In this document: piece after piece, positions 36,184 to 44,478 of the stretch | Numbering within the stretch: the first letter of the stretch is position 1 | How the letters are laid out: every line of letters begins with the position of its first letter | NCBI GenBank assembly: GCA_022842685.1 | Contig: JALHPC010000001.1 | Coordinates: 74,905 to 138,904 of the forward strand | Direction of reading: 5' to 3' | Length of the DNA: 64,000 bases | DNA from: Candidatus Kapaibacterium sp. | GTDB taxonomy: Bacteria > Bacteroidota > Ignavibacteria > Kapaibacteriales > Kapaibacteriaceae | The notes under the pieces: generated by a model | Told to the model about the DNA's origin: nothing | Databases searched by the model: none | Seen by the model: only the letters and a program-made list of their open reading frames with translations | Translations under genes and position numbers: made by a program

Positions 36184-37125
36184 CTACTTCTTCTTCTTTC
36201 CACCACCAATGAACTGGCTCCAAGTATACTCGTCGGGAACCTTGCGCCCCTCTTGAGCCAGCTCGATAAGGAACGATGCAGCCGTGTCGAGAATCCACGT
36301 GAAGTTCTCGTCCTGGATCGAACTCCGCTCGGCATCTGGCGCGGGATTCATGTAATCAATCGCATAGGGTATACCATCGCGCACGGCAAATTCAATCGTG
36401 TTAAAGTCATAGCCCAGCATGGTGCAAATGCGAACGCACAGGTCCTTTAACGTTGCCAGCATTGCTGGCGAGGGCGCAAAGTCGGCAGCATAGCGCAAGT
36501 GGTGGGGGTTTCGTGGCTCGTATGGCATCACGTGAACATGCTTGCGGCCAATACAGTAACACCGATAGTATTCGGTAAACTCAATGCCTTCCTGCAGGGT
36601 CATCACAATGTCGCTTGTCTCTGCATAGGCGTCAAAAAACTCTTCAATGGAGTTCACCTTATACACGTGCTTCCAGCCGCCGCCATCGAAAGGCTTTAGG
36701 TAGGACGGGAATCCCACGTAGTCAAAAATCTCCTCCCAGTTCAAGGGAAATCGTAGGTTGCGGAACGACTCTGCAGTCGTATCCGGCGGGTGTTGCTTAC
36801 TTGGTAGTAGTACCGTCTTTGGCACAGGAATGCCTGCCTTGTGGGCCAGAGCATAGTTAAAAAACTTGTCGTCGGCGCTCCACCAAAACGGATTATTCAC
36901 CACGCGCACGCCATTCAATGCAGCAAGCTTTAGCATTGCCCGATAGTATGGAACATCCTGCGAAATGCGGTCGAGAATAACGTCGTACTCAAACAACTCT
37001 TCGAGCGTTACTCCGCCAATGCGTACAAACTCTGCCGAGACTCCGGCGTGACGGCTATTGATCTCGGCAACTAGGGCCGGTGGGAACGACTGTTCCATTC
37101 CAAACAGCAAGCCAATTTTCTTCAT
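36184..37125 (-). CDS. ATP-grasp family ligase-like protein
   Basis: 313 residues with an ATP-grasp fold. A pre-ATP-grasp domain (MKKIGLLFGMEQSFPPALVA) is followed by nucleotide- and metal-binding elements GFPSYLKPFDGGGWKHVYKV (about 165-185) and YDFNTIEFAVRDGIPYAIDY then MNPAPDAE (the acidic and Asn metal ligands). It ends in GGGKKKK. Such enzymes join a carboxylate to an amine or thiol, but the substrate is not evident; it is not a canonical Ddl or RimK. It is 3 bases upstream of the ammonia-lyase gene, so the two probably act in one pathway (inference). Confidence 0.82.
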   Translation of the reverse strand: MKKIGLLFGMEQSFPPALVAEINSRHAGVSAEFVRIGGVTLEELFEYDVILDRISQDVPYYRAMLKLAALNGVRVVNNPFWWSADDKFFNYALAHKAGIPVPKTVLLPSKQHPPDTTAESFRNLRFPLNWEEIFDYVGFPSYLKPFDGGGWKHVYKVNSIEEFFDAYAETSDIVMTLQEGIEFTEYYRCYCIGRKHVHVMPYEPRNPHHLRYAADFAPSPAMLATLKDLCVRICTMLGYDFNTIEFAVRDGIPYAIDYMNPAPDAERSSIQDENFTWILDTAASFLIELAQEGRKVPDEYTWSQFIGGGKKKK

Positions 37126-37202
37126 GGTGTTCTCCAGTTCTCGGTGGTAGTTCGTGGTTCGTTTGTTCTAGATTGTAACTGACTAAGGGGCATCGGCAAC
37201 AC

Positions 37203-37907
37203 CTATGGGCGTGCGTCCAGAATACTGTAGCCCGCGGGAATCTCGAAAAGACTTTTGTCAACGTCGACGTTCTCGCGAAACGACTGCGGCTTCATCACCA
37301 TGCGCGAACCCTGCATGTCGACGTCGATCTTTAGCGGAATGCACTGCCACACGTAGTACGTTCCTACGCTGTTCGACGCCTTGTCACGAACGACGTAGAC
37401 CGTACACGGCCTTCCTAAAACGGTATCGGTGCCACGCACAAGGATGCCACTGCGTGCACGCCCAGCAGAGTCTAGGGAGCAAAAGTCAATCGATGCAGGC
37501 GACGACGCCGACTGCGATGCCAGCGATATTCGTTTGGCAACGCGTTCGTCGGGCAATAGCGTGTACAAGAACTGTCCATTCGTAATGCTAACATAGCGCG
37601 CCGTATCCATTCTACCGGGTCCCGTCTTAACAGCCACCACCGTTTCGTTACGCTCTAGGGCTCCGTACTGATCGAAGGTAATCACCGTTTGGCCTACGCT
37701 TCCCAGGGCAGGCAGGTCGGTAGTTGCGGTAAGAACCCCTGAACGCACGCCATAGCGTCCTGCCACTGCGGTATCAGCGGCTTGGGCCGCGCCAGCGTTT
37801 TCCGTTGCCCCCTGGCCAGCATCCTGCGGTCCGGGCTGGCGGCAGGCAGCCATAGCAAGGGCAATGGACACGATAAGGAGAAGGGTAGTTCGCATGGTCG
37901 AGGGCAT
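37203..37907 (-). CDS. Lipoprotein of unknown function
   Basis: About 234 residues. The N-terminus MRTTLLLIVSIALAMAAC ends in a lipobox with the acylated Cys, followed by a Gln/Ala-rich linker. The mature domain (GVRSGVLTATTDLPALG to FEIPAGYSILDA) resembles a DUF4412/LolA-like beta fold that includes CTVYVVRDKASNSVGTYYVW. I start at ATG 37907; ATG 37895 is equally possible. It lies 37 bases downstream of the LpxH-like gene on the same strand. Confidence 0.75.
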   Translation of the reverse strand: MPSTMRTTLLLIVSIALAMAACRQPGPQDAGQGATENAGAAQAADTAVAGRYGVRSGVLTATTDLPALGSVGQTVITFDQYGALERNETVVAVKTGPGRMDTARYVSITNGQFLYTLLPDERVAKRISLASQSASSPASIDFCSLDSAGRARSGILVRGTDTVLGRPCTVYVVRDKASNSVGTYYVWQCIPLKIDVDMQGSRMVMKPQSFRENVDVDKSLFEIPAGYSILDARP

Positions 37908-37944
37908 GAACAGCGCACGAATATAGGTAAGCGGTCGTGGCTGG

Positions 37945-38775
37945 TTAGTCCAGCACCATGTTGCCATCCCGTAGCCAGCGGCGAACCTGTCCCACCTGCA
38001 TGCTACCCGTTGCTGGGTCGAACAACCCAAAGGTCGGTTCGGCGCATAGCCAGTGGCCGAGGTTCACATACACGCCGTTCTGCGATTCCACGTACTGCAC
38101 CATGTGCCTGTGCCCCATAACCACTACGTTGTAACCCTCTGCTAACGCATTCTCGGCAAAGGCCCGAAGTCCGTCTTCCTGGCCAAGGTCGCGGGCCGAG
38201 GTATAGTCGCGGCTGCCGTGCGACGTACGCGAGGCCAACCAGATGCCAACATCGGGATGTATCAAACGGAACAGGGTTTGGGCTAGACGATTGCGCAGCA
38301 CGCTACGCAGAATCAGGTAGCCCGTGTCGTTGAATGCCTTGCCGTCGCCATGGGCAAGGTACATGGTTGTAGGACCGATTACGGCTTCAACATCGGTTGA
38401 CACGATGGGAATGTCGAGCACCTCACGGAAGTACCGAAAGTGGGCAAAGTCATGATTACCCATCAGATACGTTATCGGTATGCCCGCCTCACGCAAACCG
38501 GCAAGAGCTGCTAGGGTACGCACATGACCTCGGGGGATAACCTGGCGATAGTCGAACCAGGCATCGAATAGGTCGCCCACGATAAACACGTGCGAGGCAT
38601 CGGCGGCAAGTCGATGAAGTAAGGCCAAGAGTAGGCGCTCGCGCTCTGCATCGGAATCGGCCGAGCCATAGCCCAGGTGGACATCAGAAATGAAGTAGAC
38701 GGGCCGCCCCGGCTGAGCCTCGACCGTAACGGTGAGGGGCTTGGCGGACGAACCTGGGCTACGACGTGGCTGCAT
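37945..38775 (-). CDS. lpxH: UDP-2,3-diacylglucosamine hydrolase (LpxH-like)
   Basis: Calcineurin-like metallophosphoesterase, 276 residues, most likely the lipid A pathway enzyme that cleaves UDP-2,3-diacylglucosamine. The metal-binding motifs are in order: SDVHLG, VGDLFDAWFD, MGNHDF, LAHGDG and MGHRHM. The start ATG 38775 is 6 bases after a TATCTTG promoter-like box. The C-terminus (VYVNLGHWL, DPATGSMQVGQ) fits the family. It is divergent from panB. Paralogue assignment (lpxH versus a related hydrolase) is not certain. Confidence 0.85.
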   Translation of the reverse strand: MQPRRSPGSSAKPLTVTVEAQPGRPVYFISDVHLGYGSADSDAERERLLLALLHRLAADASHVFIVGDLFDAWFDYRQVIPRGHVRTLAALAGLREAGIPITYLMGNHDFAHFRYFREVLDIPIVSTDVEAVIGPTTMYLAHGDGKAFNDTGYLILRSVLRNRLAQTLFRLIHPDVGIWLASRTSHGSRDYTSARDLGQEDGLRAFAENALAEGYNVVVMGHRHMVQYVESQNGVYVNLGHWLCAEPTFGLFDPATGSMQVGQVRRWLRDGNMVLD

Positions 38776-38781
38776 GGGCGG

Positions 38782-38788
38782 CAAGATA
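38782..38788 (-). promoter_or_regulatory. Possible promoter box of the lpxH-like gene
   Basis: TATCTTG on the minus strand followed by CCGCCC and the ATG. It lacks one T of TAnnTTTG but mirrors the divergent panB arrangement, where TATCTTTG precedes the start by 7 bases. Confidence 0.35.
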
Positions 38789-38842
38789 CCACACGGCAGT
38801 AACGAAACCGTAACACCATTGGTCTTAGAGTGCTACGTACCG

Positions 38843-38871
38843 TTGTGCCACAGGGGAATGCCCTATCTTTG
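38843..38871 (+). promoter_or_regulatory. Promoter of panB, near-leaderless
   Basis: TTG (38843-38845), an 18-base spacer, then TATCTTTG (38864-38871). The panB ATG begins 7 bases after the box, so the mRNA has almost no 5' leader and no room for a ribosome binding site. Confidence 0.7.
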
Positions 38872-38878
38872 CCGCCGC

Positions 38879-39697
38879 ATGTCTGTTAACCCTCCAACAC
38901 GCCGCAAGGTAACCACGCGCCGCCTCGTCGAAATGAAGCGCGCTGGACAACCTATTGCCTGTCTAACTGCTTACGATGCACTCACAGCGGGAGTATTCGA
39001 CCGTGCCGGCATCGACGTATTACTTGTTGGCGATTCGGTAGGCAACGTGGTGCAAGGTCACGACACAACGATTCCGGTTACGCTCGAGCACATGATCTAC
39101 CACACGCAAGCCGTGGTACGCGGTACCGAGCGTGCACTTGTGGTTACCGATCTGCCGTTTATGTCGTATCAGGTAACGCCGCAAGAGGCCTTCCGCAACG
39201 CGGGCCGCCTAATGAAAGAAGCCGGCAGCGGCGCCGTAAAACTCGAAGGCGGCGAACGTGTGCTGGAAGCCGTACGAATGATGACAGACGCAGGCATTCC
39301 CGTTATGGGACACCTAGGTCTTACGCCGCAGAGCATTCATCAGTTTGGCTCCTACAAGGAGCGCGGCACCACTCCCGAGGAAGCCGATCGCATCCGCCGC
39401 GATGCCATTGCCCTGCAAGAGGCAGGCGCGTTCTCTGTCGTCCTCGAGAAGGTCCCGGCCGACCTTGCCGCTACCGTGACTGCGTCGATCGACATTCCAA
39501 CCATCGGCATTGGCGCCGGGGCGGGTTGCGATGGTCAAATCCTTGTGTGGACTGATATGATGGGTATGAGCATGGAGTTTCGACCGCGCTTTGTGCGCCG
39601 GTATGCCGAGCTTCACGATGCCATGACGTCGGCCGTTGGCTCATACATTCGCGACGTTCGTGGGCGTTCGTTTCCAGGCACCGAGGAGTCGTACTAA
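38879..39697 (+). CDS. panB: 3-methyl-2-oxobutanoate hydroxymethyltransferase
   Basis: First committed enzyme of pantothenate (coenzyme A) synthesis, adding a hydroxymethyl group from methylene-THF to ketoisovalerate. 272 residues. Family motifs are PIACLTAYDALTAGVFD, VLLVGDSVGNVVQGHDTT, VKLEGGERV, VMGHLGLTPQSIHQFG and IPTIGIGAGAGCDGQILVW. The start ATG 38879 (MSVNPPTRRKV) agrees with the family and with the promoter; a longer frame reading upstream is spurious. The stop overlaps the next ATG as TAATG. Confidence 0.97.
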   Translation: MSVNPPTRRKVTTRRLVEMKRAGQPIACLTAYDALTAGVFDRAGIDVLLVGDSVGNVVQGHDTTIPVTLEHMIYHTQAVVRGTERALVVTDLPFMSYQVTPQEAFRNAGRLMKEAGSGAVKLEGGERVLEAVRMMTDAGIPVMGHLGLTPQSIHQFGSYKERGTTPEEADRIRRDAIALQEAGAFSVVLEKVPADLAATVTASIDIPTIGIGAGAGCDGQILVWTDMMGMSMEFRPRFVRRYAELHDAMTSAVGSYIRDVRGRSFPGTEESY

Positions 39698-40092
39698 TGA
39701 TGCGGACCCTACGCGTTTTTGTGCCGGCAGTACTGCTTGCCTGGCTAACAAGCTGTTCGAGTCAGCCCATGCTTACCTCGCCAGAACAGATCGTTTTCCC
39801 CGACAGTGCCGTAAGCTATCGCAACCACGTACAGCCCTTTCTTGCGCTAACCTGTGCATTCTCGGCCTGTCACGGCGATGTTAACCCTGCTGGTGGCGTG
39901 CGTCTAACCACGTATTTCACGCTCTTCACCGATCGGGCCAACCTTGTGGTACCTGCTGCTCCCGACGAAAGTCTCGTCATCCAAGTACTCGACCGCCGCA
40001 TACCCCACTCTCTCGACGTGATGCGCCCCGTTAACAGCAACCATATTTCCGGGATGCGCCGTTGGATTCTTGAAGGGGCTTTGAACAACTAA
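39697..40092 (+). CDS. Cytochrome-c-like lipoprotein with CX4CH motif
   Basis: 131 residues. The signal peptide ends in a lipobox (AWLTSC, Cys20). A c-haem-like motif CAFSACHGD lies at residues 53-61, with four residues between the cysteines instead of two. A distal Met (DVMRPVNSN) could be the axial ligand. This resembles short PSCyt1-like cytochromes of Bacteroidota; haem attachment is inferred, not shown. It overlaps panB by one base, though a link to pantothenate is not expected. Confidence 0.7.
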   Translation: MMRTLRVFVPAVLLAWLTSCSSQPMLTSPEQIVFPDSAVSYRNHVQPFLALTCAFSACHGDVNPAGGVRLTTYFTLFTDRANLVVPAAPDESLVIQVLDRRIPHSLDVMRPVNSNHISGMRRWILEGALNN

Positions 40093-40147
40093 CGACCATC
40101 ATGCTGAACTTTCCATGCAACCATCAACGAACACTTCGAGGACAACC

Positions 40148-41167
40148 ATGAAGCGCCTTCTGACGCTTGCTGCCGTGGCATCGGCGATGATTATCGGATG
40201 CGGCCCCAAGGCCGACCCTGTGCCCGTCGACGACCTGAAGCTCCACAAGGACGAGATCCGCAACTTCGAACTTCTGCTGCCTACCAATTGGATTGTGCAG
40301 AAGGTGCCCGGCGAACTGCTTGTAGCCACAACGTCGCGCGAATCGGCACGCCGATTCCTGAACTTCCAGCAGGGCCCCGCCGGAGCAAAAATCGAACTGC
40401 GCGTAGCACCCGTCGATAGCACACGTGCTCTCGACTCGGTCATTAAGAATATGAAGCTATCCTTCAAGGACGGCTTAGACCGCTATGTTGGACCCGAAGA
40501 CGTAACCCTTGGGGGCAAAAAGGCCAAGAAGCTAACTGTGGAGTTCTATCAGAAAGATGGCAACTTCAATTCTGAAGCATACTTCGTCGAACACGACAGC
40601 ACCATCACCGTTCTGCAATTCAGCACCTTCGGTTCTACGTTTGGCGACTATCGCGAGACGTTCGACAAGATTATCGCCTCGGTGAAAGTTGGCCAACGAC
40701 CAAAGGTCGTTGAAGTGCAGAAGGACACCGTAAAGCGTGGACCGGAGCCCCCTTCAGACACCTTGCGGCCAGTTGCCGGACCGGACTACACACTCGAGAT
40801 TCCGAAGAACTTCCAGGGCTCGCGCACCACAACGGCGGGCACCATCTCGTCGATGAGCTTTGCTGGATCGCGCTTGGACTGCACCATTCAGATTGACGTT
40901 TTCGACGCATCGAAGCAGAACAACCTAAGCAAGATTCTCGAGCAGAACAAGGACAAGTACGGCGGCGCTGCGGCTTCGATGACTACGCTCAGCGGACAAA
41001 AGGCGGGTTACTTCTCATACAACCCAGTTGCTAACGTGTCGAGCCGTGCCTATTTCATGGTCAAGGGCGACCGTATGTATCGAGTTACTATGAACTGGTT
41101 CAAGCCCGAGCAAGGCACATACCTACCATTGTTTGAGCGCTGTTTGAAGACGTTACAGGTCAAGTAA
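40148..41167 (+). CDS. Lipoprotein with two PsbP/DcrB-like repeats
   Basis: 339 residues. The start ATG 40148 gives MKRLLTLAAVASAMIIGCG, a clear lipoprotein signal (Cys near residue 18). The mature part has two similar alpha/beta domains (about 35-190 and 220-335). Each begins with a YTLEIPKNFQ/NFELLLPTNW strand-turn and ends with an amphipathic helix (ETFDKIIASVKV, LFERCLKTLQVK), a pattern like PsbP or DcrB folds. No function can be assigned. A perfect terminator follows 25 bases after the stop. Confidence 0.7.
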   Translation: MKRLLTLAAVASAMIIGCGPKADPVPVDDLKLHKDEIRNFELLLPTNWIVQKVPGELLVATTSRESARRFLNFQQGPAGAKIELRVAPVDSTRALDSVIKNMKLSFKDGLDRYVGPEDVTLGGKKAKKLTVEFYQKDGNFNSEAYFVEHDSTITVLQFSTFGSTFGDYRETFDKIIASVKVGQRPKVVEVQKDTVKRGPEPPSDTLRPVAGPDYTLEIPKNFQGSRTTTAGTISSMSFAGSRLDCTIQIDVFDASKQNNLSKILEQNKDKYGGAAASMTTLSGQKAGYFSYNPVANVSSRAYFMVKGDRMYRVTMNWFKPEQGTYLPLFERCLKTLQVK

Positions 41168-41192
41168 CCAACATGCTTGAACAGGAATCATT

Positions 41193-41226
41193 AACGCCTG
41201 CCGCATCTGCGGCAGGCGTTTTTTTT
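41193..41226 (+). terminator. Intrinsic terminator of the panB operon
   Basis: A perfect 12-bp stem (AACGCCTGCCGC with GCGGCAGGCGTT) and a 4-base ATCT loop are followed directly by six further T. It is the only textbook rho-independent terminator I find in the window. Confidence 0.95.
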
Positions 41227-41332
41227 GCAATCGTAAAATCTTACTCGTAGTAATCCAGTAGTGCGCTAGACAGATTCTTTCGATGCGAACACCTACTATT
41301 GCAACGACTTCCTCACTTACGCCTTCCACGCC

Positions 41333-42514
41333 GTGTACGCACCCATCGCCACAACCCTTTTCATCCTCTGCATTGGCGTGCACTCGCTGTACGCCATTCC
41401 GCAGTACACCTTGCTTACAGGCAACCGCTGCATCAATTGCCATGTGGCAACGCAGGGGGGCGGACTGCGCAACGAACTGGGCTGGTATTCGCGAAGCGAT
41501 GCTGCCCTGATTCCCCCAACAGAGCCAGCAATCGCCTGGCTGTACAGCTCGCACGAGGGCAATGACTATCTCGACGGCAAGTTGCTCATTGGCATGGACG
41601 TACGCGTACAGCACACTCGATCGGTGTTCTCGACGGCAACCAGTCGATCGACATTTCCCATGCAAGCCGCTATCAATGCGGCTTGGAAGTTTGGCGACGA
41701 AGTCGTCATCAATGGCGGCATCAACCTTGCGGCCTTGCAGTTTGGCGATCGTGCTGCCAAACGATTTCCCGGCCAGCAGCCAGCCCACCTAAGCGCCATT
41801 ATTCAGCCCACGCACGACTGGCCTTCGATTCGCGTTGGTTACTTCAGACCCACGGTAGGCATGCACTACGACGACCACACGGCCTTTGCCACCAACCTTG
41901 TCACGTCGATTTCCCGACGCCCCTTTATCCCACCCAACTGGGCTGAAGGGGGCGCCGAGATAACATACGAAACGCCGTTATGGCTCACGCTGCAGGCAGG
42001 TGTGTTTGGATCGGGCTCGCTGCGACAGGTGACGGGTCCAGACGGTTCTACAAGTCTGATTGATGGCAGCGGCCCTACAGCAACAGCACGAGCGGTCTTG
42101 TGGCCCAAGTTGTTTGAAGACAAGGTAAACACATGGCTGGGAGCCAGCCACCTTGCCAACGGCGGGCTAGGCATTACGTCTGTGTTTGCCGGAGTTGGGC
42201 TCATGGATGTTGCCTCGCTCATGATCGACAACTCGATGGTGCAACGCGACAGTTCGTTTAGCACCTCGAATCTTATGGTTGAACTCATGGTAAGCGTGCA
42301 CGAGGGCCTTATGCCCTACGTGCGATACGAGCAGGGTGCAATGCAGATAGAGTCTGGCCAAGCCAGTCGAAGAGAGTTTGCCGAGTCGGTTGTACTGGGC
42401 GCCCAAGTATTCCCCATTCCCTTCGTCGAGCTGCGTCCCGAATACCGTATATGGAACACAAGTCTGCCGGGCCATGTTGGGCGGTGGAATCTACAACTGC
42501 ACTTGTACTACTAA
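41333..42514 (+). CDS. Mono-haem cytochrome-porin fusion, Cyc2-like layout
   Basis: 393 residues. A signal peptide (MYAPIATTLFILCIGVHSLY, GTG start) is followed at once by YTLLTGNRCINCHVAT, a CXXCH haem site (Cys33, Cys36, His37) in a TG-x2-CxxCH context. The rest is a chain of amphipathic strands and ends in YRIWNTS...WNLQLHLYY, with a terminal aromatic residue as in outer-membrane porins. Fused haem-porins include Cyc2 iron oxidases; homology to Cyc2 itself is inference. Upstream in-frame codons contain no other start. A two-TM protein and a Rieske gene follow within 15 bases each. Confidence 0.7.
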   Translation: MYAPIATTLFILCIGVHSLYAIPQYTLLTGNRCINCHVATQGGGLRNELGWYSRSDAALIPPTEPAIAWLYSSHEGNDYLDGKLLIGMDVRVQHTRSVFSTATSRSTFPMQAAINAAWKFGDEVVINGGINLAALQFGDRAAKRFPGQQPAHLSAIIQPTHDWPSIRVGYFRPTVGMHYDDHTAFATNLVTSISRRPFIPPNWAEGGAEITYETPLWLTLQAGVFGSGSLRQVTGPDGSTSLIDGSGPTATARAVLWPKLFEDKVNTWLGASHLANGGLGITSVFAGVGLMDVASLMIDNSMVQRDSSFSTSNLMVELMVSVHEGLMPYVRYEQGAMQIESGQASRREFAESVVLGAQVFPIPFVELRPEYRIWNTSLPGHVGRWNLQLHLYY

Positions 42515-42529
42515 TGAAGGGGCACCGAA

Positions 42530-42829
42530 ATGTGGAATGGCGTTATAGCGGCTGCCGTGGCGGCCATGTTGATTGGCGGAGGGTTTTGGGTAGCAGATGG
42601 GATGCATATGTTGTCGAAGGACAGAATTGCCACAACCGTCCAAGTTGTCGATCCGCTGTTTGGCACCACGACAACAGACACGAAGTACGAGGACGGGTTC
42701 TTGTTTGGCCTGTTACCTCTTGACGACTCTGTTGCGGCTGTACCGAAAAGTTATGCCTTTGTGCTAGGGGCATCGGTAACAGCCATCATTGTGAGTGTTT
42801 TCATGAAGCGTCGTGCGCGGCGCAAATAA
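42530..42829 (+). CDS. Small two-TM membrane protein
   Basis: 99 residues with hydrophobic segments at about 4-22 and 76-93, the second followed by a positive tail KRRARRK. The segment between them (about 25-72) would face the periplasm. No family recognised. AAGGGG ahead of the ATG serves as ribosome binding site. It sits between the haem-porin and the Rieske gene (gaps of 15 and 13 bases), so it is probably part of the same module. Confidence 0.65.
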   Translation: MWNGVIAAAVAAMLIGGGFWVADGMHMLSKDRIATTVQVVDPLFGTTTTDTKYEDGFLFGLLPLDDSVAAVPKSYAFVLGASVTAIIVSVFMKRRARRK

Positions 42830-42842
42830 TTCCAGGTACATC

Positions 42843-43343
42843 ATGCCGCAGACTCCTATTACCGACGTTGATTCACGACGTGCCTTCCTACACTCGGCGC
42901 TAGCCGTAGCCGGCGTTACACTATGCGCCACCTCTGTAGCGAGCATCCTTGCCTCTTGCGAGCCGGATGAGACGATGCCGACCTTGCCTAAGGGCGAGGT
43001 GGTGCGTTTTCCCATTGGCAGCATCACAGAGCTTCAGACCGTTGGTGGCATTGCCGCAACGGTTATCCCTGGTATCAACTTCAATCGCGACGTCTTTATT
43101 GCGCGCATTGCCGCCAGCAGCTTCGTTGTGTTTAGCACCGTGTGTACACACCAGGGTTGTCCGTTACCGCTCCCTGCCAATGCCGACGGCGCCACGCGGA
43201 TTGTATGTCCGTGCCATGCGGCCGAGTATCAAGCATCCAGCGGCAAGATAACGCGCCAGCCCATTGGCGACACGGCCACCGACCTACCGACGTTTGCCGC
43301 TTCGTTCGAGGCCGACACACAGACACTCGTCGTATCGGTGTAA
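42843..43343 (+). CDS. Rieske [2Fe-2S] protein with Tat lipoprotein signal
   Basis: 166 residues. The N-terminus SRRAFLHSALAVAGV is a twin-arginine signal and ends in a lipobox ASILASC (Cys39), so the protein is probably exported folded and lipid-anchored. The cluster motifs are CTHQGC (101-106) and CPCHAAEY (122-129): Cys101, His103, Cys122 and His125 bind the cluster, and Cys106/Cys124 form the usual disulfide. It is smaller than a bc1 Rieske and has no membrane helix. Start is ATG 42843. It follows the two-TM protein by 13 bases. Confidence 0.88.
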   Translation: MPQTPITDVDSRRAFLHSALAVAGVTLCATSVASILASCEPDETMPTLPKGEVVRFPIGSITELQTVGGIAATVIPGINFNRDVFIARIAASSFVVFSTVCTHQGCPLPLPANADGATRIVCPCHAAEYQASSGKITRQPIGDTATDLPTFAASFEADTQTLVVSV

Positions 43344-43419
43344 TGGGCCGTGCGGCGGGCATGTGCCGTGTTCTTACGAGTTTTGCCCGTATGGCAACGT
43401 TTCACGACACCACATCGTC

Positions 43420-44478
43420 ATGGCAGGAATAGTCTTGCCACCGCCGGCAGAGGCACAATCGGCCGATGAGTTGGTGTCGGCCGCCTTAACCGACGTGATG
43501 AAGCGTGGCCGCCATCTGTCGTCGGCTATCGACCACATCTTTGGCGAGCTACGTCCGAACGAGCAACAGGCGTCGGCCATTCGCGCTTCGCTGTATACCG
43601 CCTTGCGTACGACGCCACAGCGTGGTGCCGAGGATGCAGCGCCGTGCGACCGTCCGTTTCCGTCGTGGCTTCGCGACCGACTATCGGCCGAAGAGCGGGC
43701 GTGGCTGCTTACGGACGCTCCCGTTGTTATTCGCACGAACACGATTAAGGCACGTCGTGCCGACTTGATAGAGCGTCTTTCGCCCCACGAACCCGACGTG
43801 CATCCAACGCTAGACGACGCCATTGTGATTGGCCGACCATATGGGTTGTACCGCACAGCGGCCTATCGCGAGGGCTGGTTCGAGCAGCAAGACGCTTCGT
43901 CGCAGCGCGTCTCTGCGGCGCTTGATGTGCGCCCTGGCATGCGCGTCATAGATGCCTGTGCCGGCAACGGCGGCAAGACTCTTCACATGGCATGCCTCAT
44001 GAACAACCGAGGCCGCATCGTAGCGCTCGACCCGCACGAGCACAAGCTAGCGGCACTACGCTCGCGCTGCGCGCGTGCCGGTGTCGACATAGCCGAGCCG
44101 CGACAGATAACGTCGACGAAGACCGTAAAGCGATTAGCCGAAAGTGCCGACCGCGTTCTCATCGACGCCCCTTGCACAGGATCGGGAGTAGTGAGAAGGA
44201 ATCCAGACATCCTGTGGCACTTTACCGAGGCCATGTATGAGGAGATTGTGCGCTTGCAGGCCGACATCTTGTGGCGTAGTGCCCTGATGGCTCGGCCGGG
44301 TGGTCGTGTTGTCTATGCCACGTGTTCATTGTTGCACGAGGAGGGCGAGCACCAGATACAACGATTCCTCGACCACCACAAGGAATTTGCGATGGCCGAG
44401 GAATGGAGGATGGGGGGAGTGGGAACTGAAGACGACGGATTTTACGTGGCCGTTCTTACGAGGCAAGGTAGCGCATAA
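43420..44478 (+). CDS. RsmB/NOP2-family RNA m5C methyltransferase
   Basis: 352 residues. SAM-dependent cytosine-5 methyltransferase, probably acting on rRNA or tRNA. The N-terminal helical part (NusB-like, about 10-110) is followed by the catalytic domain with SAM motif VIDACAGNGGKTLHMA, catalytic motif IV LIDAPCTGSGVVRRNPD (PC) and motif VI VVYATCSLLHEEGE (second Cys). The start ATG 43420 (MAGIVLPPP) avoids the overlap with the Rieske gene. The 3' end overlaps the convergent gene by 23 bases. Confidence 0.9.
   Translation: MAGIVLPPPAEAQSADELVSAALTDVMKRGRHLSSAIDHIFGELRPNEQQASAIRASLYTALRTTPQRGAEDAAPCDRPFPSWLRDRLSAEERAWLLTDAPVVIRTNTIKARRADLIERLSPHEPDVHPTLDDAIVIGRPYGLYRTAAYREGWFEQQDASSQRVSAALDVRPGMRVIDACAGNGGKTLHMACLMNNRGRIVALDPHEHKLAALRSRCARAGVDIAEPRQITSTKTVKRLAESADRVLIDAPCTGSGVVRRNPDILWHFTEAMYEEIVRLQADILWRSALMARPGGRVVYATCSLLHEEGEHQIQRFLDHHKEFAMAEEWRMGGVGTEDDGFYVAVLTRQGSA

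Noticed and set aside
41283..41340. A possible frameshift joining an upstream ATG frame at 41283 to the haem-porin gene.
   Set aside because: The GTG at 41333 already yields a complete signal peptide directly followed by the haem motif, and the upstream frame encodes no recognisable sequence.
42765..42780. Further copies of the GGGGCATCGG string seen near 12022 and 37184.
   Set aside because: These copies lie inside coding regions in the Gly-Ala-Ser reading frame and reflect codon use, not a repeat element.
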